A stretch of DNA of 64,000 nucleotides from Fibrobacter succinogenes (GTDB lineage Bacteria; Fibrobacterota; Fibrobacteria; Fibrobacterales; Fibrobacteraceae). The position numbers and the translations under genes are program-made. The stretch's first letter is position 1. Each line of letters begins with the position of its first letter. This document shows positions 40,553 through 47,524 of the stretch, in pieces. The stretch is taken from positions 124,001-188,000 of the forward strand of contig CACVQR010000010.1 in NCBI GenBank assembly GCA_902756345.1, written 5' to 3'. Below the pieces are notes generated by a model. That model ran no database searches. It saw only the letters and a program-made list of their open reading frames with translations, and had not been told where the DNA came from.

Positions 40553-41253
40553 AAATCGACTGCATCACCATTTTCCCCGAGATGTTTGCCCCCATGAAGC
40601 AATCAATCATGGGTCGCGCCCAGAGCAAGGGCCTGATGGAATTCAACACCGTCTACCTGCGCGACTTTGCCATCAACGATTACGGCCAGGTGGACGACGT
40701 GCCCTATGGCGGCGAACCGGGAATGGTCATAAGACCCGAACCGCTCGCAGCAGCCATTCGCAGCACGGGAGTCAAGGAAGACGGCGGTAAAGTCATCTAC
40801 TTGACTGCTGACGGGGTTCCCTTTACCCACAAGATGGCCAAGGAACTTTCCAAGGAAAGCCACCTGGTACTCATCTGCGGGCACTACAAGGGAATCGACG
40901 ACCGCATCCGCCAGTCCGAGGTCGACCTGGAAATTTCTATCGGCGATTTTGTCGTGAGCGGGGGAGAACTCCCTGCCATGCTCGTGACGGATGCCGTAGT
41001 GAGACTCCTGGACGGGGCGCTCGGCAACAAGGAATCCGGCGAAACGGACTCTTTTGCGCAGGGCGTACTGGGATGGCCGGTCTATACCCGACCCGAAGTT
41101 TTTGAAGGAAAAAAGGTCCCCGAAGTGCTCCTTTCGGGCCATCACGCGAACATTAAAGCCTGGAGGCGCCAAGAATCGTTAAAAAGAACGCAAGAAAGAC
41201 GCCCAGACATCTTTAAAAATCTTGAAGAAGATACTAAATTTGGCATCAAATAA
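40549..41253 (+). CDS. trmD: tRNA (guanine-N1)-methyltransferase TrmD
   Basis: SPOUT enzyme making m1G37 in tRNAs. 234 aa from GTG 40549 (MKIDCITIFPEMF), with GGAGG four bases upstream; the GTG lies inside the rimM stop, so translation is coupled. The knot region has VIYLTADGVPFTHKMA, LICGHYKGIDDRI and the VSGGELPAMLVTDAVVRL loop. C-terminal YTRPEVFEGKKVPEVLLSG and WRRQESLKRT are canonical. Confidence 0.97.
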   Translation: MKIDCITIFPEMFAPMKQSIMGRAQSKGLMEFNTVYLRDFAINDYGQVDDVPYGGEPGMVIRPEPLAAAIRSTGVKEDGGKVIYLTADGVPFTHKMAKELSKESHLVLICGHYKGIDDRIRQSEVDLEISIGDFVVSGGELPAMLVTDAVVRLLDGALGNKESGETDSFAQGVLGWPVYTRPEVFEGKKVPEVLLSGHHANIKAWRRQESLKRTQERRPDIFKNLEEDTKFGIK

Positions 41254-41268
41254 AAACGAGGTACACAA

Positions 41269-41616
41269 ATGTCCCTGAACATTGAAGCAATCCACAACGA
41301 AAACTTGAAGACCGACCTTCCTGAACTCCGCGCTGGCGACACCGTCACCGTGAACGTGAAGGTGATCGAAGGCACCAAGGAACGTATCCAGCCGTTCAAG
41401 GGTGTTGTGATCCAGAAGAAGAACACCGGTATTTCTGCAACTCTCACCGTCCGCAAGATGTCCGGCTCCGTGGCCGTGGAACGTATTTTCCCGCTCCACT
41501 CCCCCCGCATCGATTCCATCGTGCTCGACCGCGCCGGTAAGGTTCGCCAGGCTCGCATCTACTACATGCGCGACCTCCGCGGTAAGGCTGCTCGTATCGA
41601 CGAACGTCAGGCTTAA
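41269..41616 (+). CDS. rplS: 50S ribosomal protein L19
   Basis: 115 aa, canonical length: [80 protein letters not shown] precedes the ATG. Last gene of the ribosomal operon; the terminator that should end the operon is displaced into the coding start of the next gene. Confidence 0.98.
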   Translation: MSLNIEAIHNENLKTDLPELRAGDTVTVNVKVIEGTKERIQPFKGVVIQKKNTGISATLTVRKMSGSVAVERIFPLHSPRIDSIVLDRAGKVRQARIYYMRDLRGKAARIDERQA

Positions 41617-41637
41617 TCAGCTTAACACTCGAGGAAC

Positions 41638-42555
41638 ATGACCTCGCGTCAACAATTAATCCCGCCCACGCATCAAAGCGTGAAGGCGGGTTTTGTTGTT
41701 TATTCACCCGGGAGCGAATACCGGAGCATCGTTATCCTTGAAGAAGGAGAGTTGATTGCCCGCGAAGTCACGCCCCCGCATTCCGTCGTGTTCACCATGC
41801 GACCGGGAGACCTGGTCGGAGTGGCCGCCCTCCTTGAACGAGAACCATTCAAGTATGAACTTTCGGCCAGCAAGGATTCCAAGATCACGCTCGTGACCGA
41901 AGAGTGCATGGAATCCGAACTCAAGCGGCTCCCGCTTTGGCTGTTGGCGCTGATTCGCAGCCTTTCTGCAAAGACTCACTTGCTGAAGCGCGCCGCTATA
42001 GAGACTCGCGTCAGGAACACTCTCAAGAGTCTCGCCGAATACTTGAGCCATAAATCCAGCGACACAGAATTCAATCTCGCCGAACTGCTTCGGGAATTTT
42101 CTTTCTTGACCAAGATTTCGACCACGACCGCGCAAGAAGATTTCAAGTCGCTTTTACGCAGGCACTTGATCAAGCTTTCGCAAAAGAACGGCCGCGTGTT
42201 CTGCAAGATTGTCGACCCGGAACTCCTGCATATTTTCACGGACTACATCCGCGCTCAAGAAACCGAAACGGAATTCGCGCCCTACAGGCTGAGCATTGTG
42301 CAGAAAAAAATTCTCGTGTTTTTGTCGGCCATGGAAGTTTCGCCCGAAAAGACTGGCCCCGACTGGATCAGTTACATTCACGAGAAGTTCCCTGACGCCG
42401 ACGTTTCGCAATGGATTAGTTTGTTGCAAATCCAGTGGTTCGTGAAAACCGACCCGAAGAATCCCGATTGCGATCTCTTCAAAATCAATAAAGCCAAAGT
42501 CCAATATTTCTTGAAAGCGCTACGCTACGAGACCAACATTCGAGGGGTGCTATGA
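41638..42555 (+). CDS. Cyclic-nucleotide-binding-fold protein A (Crp-like N-terminal domain)
   Basis: 305-aa cytoplasmic protein. Residues 14-110 have the cNMP-binding beta-roll (VKAGFVVYSPGSEYRSIVIL, MRPGDLVGVAALLEREPFKYEL), but the phosphate-binding cassette lacks the GE...AxR residues needed for cAMP or cGMP. A helical stretch follows (RVRNTLKSLAEYLSHK), then a Crp-like winged helix (ELLREFSFLTKISTTTAQEDFKSLL) and an extra C-terminal domain. The start ATG has GAGGAAC upstream; a GTG at 41680 would align better with the next gene's start but lacks a site. A transcription terminator lies within codons 8-20. The stop overlaps the next start (ATGA). Confidence 0.78.
   Translation: MTSRQQLIPPTHQSVKAGFVVYSPGSEYRSIVILEEGELIAREVTPPHSVVFTMRPGDLVGVAALLEREPFKYELSASKDSKITLVTEECMESELKRLPLWLLALIRSLSAKTHLLKRAAIETRVRNTLKSLAEYLSHKSSDTEFNLAELLREFSFLTKISTTTAQEDFKSLLRRHLIKLSQKNGRVFCKIVDPELLHIFTDYIRAQETETEFAPYRLSIVQKKILVFLSAMEVSPEKTGPDWISYIHEKFPDADVSQWISLLQIQWFVKTDPKNPDCDLFKINKAKVQYFLKALRYETNIRGVL
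41661..41698 (+). terminator. Terminator of the rplS operon inside the next coding start
   Basis: CCCGCC-CACGC (41661-41671), loop ATCAAA, GCGTG-aa-GGCGGG (41678-41690), then TTTTGTTGTTT. The stem pairs fully except for a two-base bulge. It lies over codons 8-20 of the cNMP-fold gene. Confidence 0.8.
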
Positions 42556-43496
42556 CGCTTGAAGAAGGACAGATCTTATTCCGCGAAGGCGCCCCAGGCG
42601 AAAATCTTTATGTGGTGCGCGACGGCGAGCTGCAGGGCAAGAGCACGCTCGGCACCGCCATCAACACTTACGGTCCAGGCGCTTTAATTGGCGAACTCGC
42701 CTTTTTGAAGAAAGAACCATACACCGAAACCATTACCGCGACTGAAGACTGCGAGCTGATCGAAATCACGCCCGACGCCCTGGAGGAATCGCTGGAACAG
42801 GAACCCGCCTGGTTCAGGTCTATTATTTCGTTCCTGACAGGGCGCTTGCAGATTGCCGGCGAGAATAAACGCAAAAGCGACAAGATCAAGGCTCTTCCGA
42901 GCCTGCTCTACATTCTGGATTCGCTTTCGTCTCGCGTCAAGGCAAACGAAGAGACCAAAGTCTCACACGCCGAGGTCATTGACGGAGTCGAAAAGCTTTT
43001 CAACCTTTCGAAAGACAACATCGAAGACTTGCTGAAGATTCTTGAAGAACTCGAAGTCCTTAAAATTTTGGGCGAAGAAATTCACGTAAAGAACGCCAAC
43101 GTGGTACACTTGCTATACGAATCCATCCGGTTCCGCGCGCGTTACAGGAAGACTCCCCCGCAGATTCTTTCGATGACCGAACAGATGGTCTTGAATGCCG
43201 TCATCAAGACGGTCCAGCAAAGTACGGAACCGCTCAAGAACGGAGCTTTTACTGTCAACACCGAATCGCTCCTGAAAGTCGGCAAGCGCGCCATGTTCGG
43301 CGCCACGCTTACCTTGCGTACGATGCTCCCGCTCCTGGAACGCAAGCTTTTGAATGCGTCCGTTCCGCTTGGAGACGGAGCCGTTTTGCCCGAAATCGAG
43401 GCCATTCCGTTCTTCTTTGGCGATTTCGACACTATCCTTGATTTGATGGAACTGAACCGCATTTACCCGCTGCTTGATAAAAAATTAGTGAAATAG
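42552..43496 (+). CDS. Cyclic-nucleotide-binding-fold protein B
   Basis: 314 aa, paralogue of the preceding gene. Residues 1-95 form a clear cNMP beta-roll: LEEGQILFREGAPGENLYVV, INTYGPGALIGELAFLKKEP. Here GELAF is the usual cassette start, but the arginine expected a few residues later is replaced (KKEPYTETI). A helical segment and a C-terminal region without a recognisable HTH follow, although INGV-type helices (VIDGVEKLFNLSKDNIEDLL) could be one. The start overlaps gene A by four bases. Ligand and target unknown; a c-di-GMP or protein-protein role is conceivable. Confidence 0.8.
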   Translation: MTLEEGQILFREGAPGENLYVVRDGELQGKSTLGTAINTYGPGALIGELAFLKKEPYTETITATEDCELIEITPDALEESLEQEPAWFRSIISFLTGRLQIAGENKRKSDKIKALPSLLYILDSLSSRVKANEETKVSHAEVIDGVEKLFNLSKDNIEDLLKILEELEVLKILGEEIHVKNANVVHLLYESIRFRARYRKTPPQILSMTEQMVLNAVIKTVQQSTEPLKNGAFTVNTESLLKVGKRAMFGATLTLRTMLPLLERKLLNASVPLGDGAVLPEIEAIPFFFGDFDTILDLMELNRIYPLLDKKLVK

Positions 43497-43498
43497 CT

Positions 43499-43566
43499 AG
43501 TTCAGAATTCGGAATTCAGATTTCAGAATGGACTCAAGATTTCCGAACTCCGAACTCTGAAATCCG
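43499..43566. repeat. Heptad repeat array (AATTCAG / AACTCCG words)
   Basis: AGTTCAG, AATTCGG, AATTCAG, ATTTCAG (43499-43526), a 12-bp spacer, then ATTTCCG, AACTCCG, AACTCTG, AAATCCG (43539-43566) in inverted sense. It begins two bases after the stop of the cNMP-fold gene and runs to the putative -10 box (TATATT, 43574-43579) of yajC. Confidence 0.85.
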
Positions 43567-43618
43567 AATTTTTCTATATTTACCCCGTAAATCAATTCAC
43601 CCCCTAGCAGGTATAAAC

Positions 43619-43996
43619 ATGAAACTTTCCGCACTTCTCGTGACCCTTTCCTCCATAGCCGCCTTCGCCGAAGAAGCCGCTCCCGAACAGCAGCCGAGCG
43701 CCATTGGCAGCTTCTTGCCGCTCATCCTCTTGTTCGTAGTAATGTGGCTCTTCTTTATCCGCCCGAAGAACAAGGAAATGAAGAAGATGGAAGAAATGCG
43801 CAAGGCCCTCAAGAAGGGCGACAAGGTGATCACCACCGCCGGCATTATCGGCACCGTCACCAACATTGACGAAACCGGCACCACGGTTTCTGTGCGCACG
43901 GGTTCTACCACCATCATCGATTTTGAAAAGTCCGCTATTCTCCGCGTTCTGAACGCAGAAACTGCTCCGGCCGCCAAGACCGAAGAAAAGAAGTAA
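43619..43996 (+). CDS. yajC: Preprotein translocase subunit YajC
   Basis: Small accessory subunit of the SecDF-YajC complex, 125 aa. Residues 1-17 look like a cleavable signal (LSSIAAFA); one TM helix spans about 33-52 (FLPLILLFVVMWLFFIRP); the cytoplasmic part has KKMEEMRKALKKGDKVITTAGIIG, the family signature. The putative -10 box TATATT is 40 bp before the ATG. Followed after three bases by def, so the two are cotranscribed. Confidence 0.95.
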   Translation: MKLSALLVTLSSIAAFAEEAAPEQQPSAIGSFLPLILLFVVMWLFFIRPKNKEMKKMEEMRKALKKGDKVITTAGIIGTVTNIDETGTTVSVRTGSTTIIDFEKSAILRVLNAETAPAAKTEEKK

Positions 43997-43999
43997 TCC

Positions 44000-44539
44000 A
44001 TGGCTCTGCTCGAAATTAGAACATACGGCGACCCGGTACTTCGCAAAAAGTGCGAGCCCATCACCGAGATTACGCCCGAACTGCGTCAGCTCGCCAAAGA
44101 CATGCTCGAAACCATGTACGACGCTCCGGGTTGCGGCCTTGCCGCTCCGCAAATCGGCAAGAACATCCGCTTGGTCGTGATTGACACCGCTATTCCTGGC
44201 GAAGAGGACCCGCGCCCTTACATCATGTTCAACCCCGAATGGGAACCTGAACCCGATGCAAAGCCGGTGCCTTACGACGAGGGCTGTCTTTCTGTGCCGG
44301 ATATTTTCTGCAACGTGATTCGTCCCGACAAAGTGTGCGTACGCTTTTTCGACATCAATGGCGAACCTCAGGAACTGCATGATTGCGACGGGCTCTTTGG
44401 CCGCTGCATTCAGCACGAAACGGACCATCTGAACGGCGACCTGTTCGTAGACAAGATTTCGACTGCTGACCGCACCATGAACCAGTCTAAACTGCGCAAA
44501 ATGGCTAAGGACACGCAGGCGAAGTTGAAGAAACATTAA
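44000..44539 (+). CDS. def: Peptide deformylase
   Basis: Fe2+ (or Zn2+) hydrolase removing the N-formyl group from new proteins. 179 aa. Motif 1 GCGLAAPQIG (51-60), motif 2 EGCLSVP with the metal Cys, motif 3 QHETDHLNG with both metal His and the catalytic Glu. Between motifs 1 and 2 there is a slightly longer insert (EEDPRPYIMF) as in type 1 enzymes of Gram-negatives. Three bases after yajC. A heptad array starts at the stop codon. Confidence 0.97.
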   Translation: MALLEIRTYGDPVLRKKCEPITEITPELRQLAKDMLETMYDAPGCGLAAPQIGKNIRLVVIDTAIPGEEDPRPYIMFNPEWEPEPDAKPVPYDEGCLSVPDIFCNVIRPDKVCVRFFDINGEPQELHDCDGLFGRCIQHETDHLNGDLFVDKISTADRTMNQSKLRKMAKDTQAKLKKH

Positions 44540-44565
44540 TTCTGAATTCGGAGTTCGGATTTCGG
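44538..44565. repeat. Short heptad array (AATTCGG word) at the def stop codon
   Basis: AATTCTG, AATTCGG, AGTTCGG, ATTTCGG in phase. The first unit includes the last two bases of the def TAA. No inverted partner, no hairpin. Confidence 0.75.
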
Positions 44566-44608
44566 AATCATTCTTCAGTAGTCAAGTCGAATGTTCAAAA
44601 GGGAAAAA

Positions 44609-46168
44609 ATGGATTGTAAGAAGCATAACCTAGCTGCATTTATGCTAGAAACTATGCGACAAAGCAATCCTTTTTTCTTTTTCCCTATTTTTATTTTCTG
44701 CGCATCGTTTGCATTTGCAGACGACGATTTTGATTTGCCCGATGACGTGCAAAAAGCTGAGGTGCCAGCCAGCGCCGAAGAAGTTCCTGAAGGACCTATA
44801 AACTTCGCGCCCATTGAAGAGACTACGACAAGCGAGCCTGCGCCCGCCAGCAACCGACCCGAAAATGTCAATTCCAGAAAGATCGCTCCTGCAACCTCTG
44901 CAAAGAGCGACACTTCTTATAAAGAAAAGAAAAAACTCACACCTCTGAATAACAGGTCAGCAAAGGCTATTGTCGATAGCTATTTACCCGTAGCAGATGA
45001 GCCCGTTACCGATGTGCCCGTTACCGATGTGCCTGCCACATTCAAAGAGCATTTGATTCCCGAAGAATTGGACCGTCCGCTTCGCGTAGGGATTTATACC
45101 GGAGTCAAGGAACTCTACCTGAAATACCAAGGCGAAACCGTACGCGTCACACCGCACGGCAACATGGTGCGTTTTGAAGCCGACGGCAATTCTACCGAAG
45201 ACATCGCCCACGAATTCAACAGCGAAGATGGCGGATGCCTCGCCGTCGCCGCCGACAAGAAAAGTCTCGGCAAGGCATGCTACCCAGGCAGCATCATGTT
45301 CCGCAATACAAACGGCAAACTCGACGCAATCAATTCGGTCGATGTCGAGGACTACTTGCGTGGAGTGATTCCTTACGAAATCGGCAAGCTGGACAGCAGC
45401 CGCATCGAAGCGTTAAAAGCACAGGCCGTGGCCGCACGCACTTACGCGTACAAGCATTTTAACAGCCGCGAATCCGTAGGCTTTGACGTATACGCCGACA
45501 CCAAGGACCAGGTCTACAAGGGCCTGGAATCGGCAACACCGTTGACCGACGCCGCCGTCAAGGCGACCGCAGGTGTCGTGATGACTTACGGTGGCGAATT
45601 CATTATCGCCTACTACCATTCTACATGCGGTGGCGTTACCGAAACTCTTGCCACCTGGAATCGCGCAGACCTTCCGTACCTAAAATCGGTCCCGGACAAG
45701 CGCCCGAATGGCAAGCCCTGGTGCGATGAATCGAGCTACATCAAATGGGAGCGCCGCTTTGCCGACAAGGAAATCGCCAAGTTGTTCAAGGCGAACACCA
45801 ACGAAGCAAAGGCTGTATTCGGCAGCACAAACGGAAAAGACTTCAAGAAAGTCAAATCCATCAAGATTAAAGACAAGTTAAAAAGCGGCCGAATCATGAC
45901 GCTCCGAGTCGAAACCGACAAGGGATATTTTGACGTTCTGACGGACCGCACTCGCTGGCTATTCAAGAAAGCCGGCACCATTCTGCCGTCTTCTTTCTTT
46001 ACCGTAAAGAAAGAAGGCAAGGAATGGGTTGTTACAGGCACCGGATTTGGGCACGGCGTGGGCATGTGCCAAATGGGAGTGCGGGCTCGTGCCCAGGCCG
46101 GGCAAAGCTACCAAGAAATCTTAAGCCATTACTACCAGGGAATCACTCTGGAAAAATTCGATCGGTAA
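44609..46168 (+). CDS. SpoIID/LytB-domain protein, exported
   Basis: 519 aa from ATG 44609, which has AAGGG at five bases; ATG 44591 is the other choice. Hydrophobic FFFFPIFIFCASFAFA around residues 26-42 is a signal sequence with a long n-region. A Ser/Pro/Glu-rich spacer includes a PVTDVPVTDVP repeat. The SpoIID domain has VEDYLRGVIPYEIGKL with the catalytic Glu, RIEALKAQAVAARTYAY, HSTCGGVTET, and C-terminal GFGHGVGMCQMGVRARA. SpoIID-type enzymes are lytic transglycosylases acting on denuded glycan, so periplasmic wall remodelling is likely; it may cooperate with amidases such as the one at 25 kb. Four bases separate it from the next gene. Confidence 0.9.
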   Translation: MDCKKHNLAAFMLETMRQSNPFFFFPIFIFCASFAFADDDFDLPDDVQKAEVPASAEEVPEGPINFAPIEETTTSEPAPASNRPENVNSRKIAPATSAKSDTSYKEKKKLTPLNNRSAKAIVDSYLPVADEPVTDVPVTDVPATFKEHLIPEELDRPLRVGIYTGVKELYLKYQGETVRVTPHGNMVRFEADGNSTEDIAHEFNSEDGGCLAVAADKKSLGKACYPGSIMFRNTNGKLDAINSVDVEDYLRGVIPYEIGKLDSSRIEALKAQAVAARTYAYKHFNSRESVGFDVYADTKDQVYKGLESATPLTDAAVKATAGVVMTYGGEFIIAYYHSTCGGVTETLATWNRADLPYLKSVPDKRPNGKPWCDESSYIKWERRFADKEIAKLFKANTNEAKAVFGSTNGKDFKKVKSIKIKDKLKSGRIMTLRVETDKGYFDVLTDRTRWLFKKAGTILPSSFFTVKKEGKEWVVTGTGFGHGVGMCQMGVRARAQAGQSYQEILSHYYQGITLEKFDR

Positions 46169-46172
46169 AACG

Positions 46173-47432
46173 ATGGAAGGCGTCCCCCAAAAGCCGCTAC
46201 TTGCCGTGATTAGCCAAGGTTGCGCAGCCAACTTTGGCGATGGCGAAAAGATTGCTCGGGTATTCGCAGACGAATACCACGTTGTCTTTGGAATGACCGA
46301 AACCCAAACAAACGAGGCGCAACTACCCCAGGCATTCGTGCTGAACGTTTGTACCGTAAAAGGGAACGCAGGAGCGCTCAAGCTACTGCGCGAAACCTTA
46401 AGTACTGCTCCCGAAGCCAAGATTTTCATTACAGGGTGCGCACCAAAGGATTTCCGCGAAGCTGCCGCAAAGATAACAGATAAAGTCGTTTACACGAGCC
46501 TCAGGGAGCTCGGGCTGAGCAAGCAACCCCTGAACACGTTGCGAGAATCTCCTTTAGTGGGCATCGTCAACATCGAGGAAGGTTGTCTCGATGCGTGCGC
46601 CTATTGCTCAACAAGGCTTGTCAAGGGCCGCTTACGCAGCTACCCTGCTGCAGACATTCTCCAGCAAGTAAAGCGTCTTGTAAACGACGGCTGTATCGAA
46701 ATCCAGTTGACCGGACAAGATTGCGGCTGCTACGGATTCGATACCGGCACCAACCTCGCCGAACTTGTGCAACAGATTCTGGCCGAAGTCCCGGGCAATT
46801 ACAAAATGCGCCTTGGCATGGGAAACCCGCGCCACATGATGCAATACCTGGACAAGCTCATTGAATGCTTTAAAGACGACCGCGTCTATAAATTCATTCA
46901 CTTGCCCGTGCAAAGCGGTAGCGAAAACATTCTTAGAGCAATGAACCGCATGCATTCCGCCGCCGACTACGTGATGCTTGCCGAAGCGTTCAACCAGATT
47001 CCGCTATTCACGCTCAGCACCGACTTGATTGTCGGATTCCCCGGCGAATCGGAACAGGACTTCAACGACACACTCGACATTCTCGAAAAGACGCGCCCCA
47101 CAGTTTGCAACATCACCCGATTTGTAGCTCGTCCGAACACACCCGCCTACCATATGGCCGGCGCCGTTCCCGACGAAATCAAGCACACGCGCTCGGCAAC
47201 CCTTGCCGAAGCCTTCCAGAAGATTGCGACCGAAAATAACGCCCGCTGGATTGGCCTAACCGAAACCGTGGTCATCGAAAAGCCAGGCTACCGCAAGGGC
47301 ACCTACATCGCCCGCAACGCCGCCTACCGCCCCGTCGCAATCACTAGCGACCGGCCGCTACAACCCGGCGAACGGTTCACCGTCACCATCACGGACGCCG
47401 AACCCTTCGCCCTAATCGGCCGCATCAACTAA
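46173..47432 (+). CDS. Radical SAM tRNA methylthiotransferase, archaeal/eukaryotic CDKAL1-like
   Basis: 419-aa methylthiotransferase. UPF0004 domain with GCAANFGDGEKIA and the second Cys in LNVCTVKGNA (the N-x-CTVK form is that of archaeal and CDKAL1 proteins; bacterial MiaB has NTCS). Third Cys in ITGCAPKD. Radical SAM cluster CxxxCxxC in EGCLDACAYCSTR (near 137-145). LTGQDCGCYGFDTGTNL matches the CDKAL1-type LTSED-GAYG-D block. C-terminal TRAM-like strand region. The expected product is ms2t6A37 on ANN-decoding tRNAs. Translated directly after the SpoIID-like gene (4 bp). MtaB, the bacterial enzyme for the same reaction, is the alternative. Confidence 0.82.
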   Translation: MEGVPQKPLLAVISQGCAANFGDGEKIARVFADEYHVVFGMTETQTNEAQLPQAFVLNVCTVKGNAGALKLLRETLSTAPEAKIFITGCAPKDFREAAAKITDKVVYTSLRELGLSKQPLNTLRESPLVGIVNIEEGCLDACAYCSTRLVKGRLRSYPAADILQQVKRLVNDGCIEIQLTGQDCGCYGFDTGTNLAELVQQILAEVPGNYKMRLGMGNPRHMMQYLDKLIECFKDDRVYKFIHLPVQSGSENILRAMNRMHSAADYVMLAEAFNQIPLFTLSTDLIVGFPGESEQDFNDTLDILEKTRPTVCNITRFVARPNTPAYHMAGAVPDEIKHTRSATLAEAFQKIATENNARWIGLTETVVIEKPGYRKGTYIARNAAYRPVAITSDRPLQPGERFTVTITDAEPFALIGRIN

Positions 47433-47476
47433 CCGGCATCCCCCTCGCACATCGCCTATTCGAGAACAAATACGAA

Positions 47477-47501
47477 AAAGCCCCGGCTTCGCCGAGGCTT
47501 T
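47477..47501. terminator. Bidirectional terminator between converging genes
   Basis: AAAGCC-CC-GGC-ttc-GCC-GA-GGCTTT. A-run on the left and TTTAAATCTTTT on the right, between the methylthiotransferase and fibro-slime genes. Confidence 0.85.
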
Positions 47502-47524
47502 AAATCTTTTATGTAACGTGCCTA

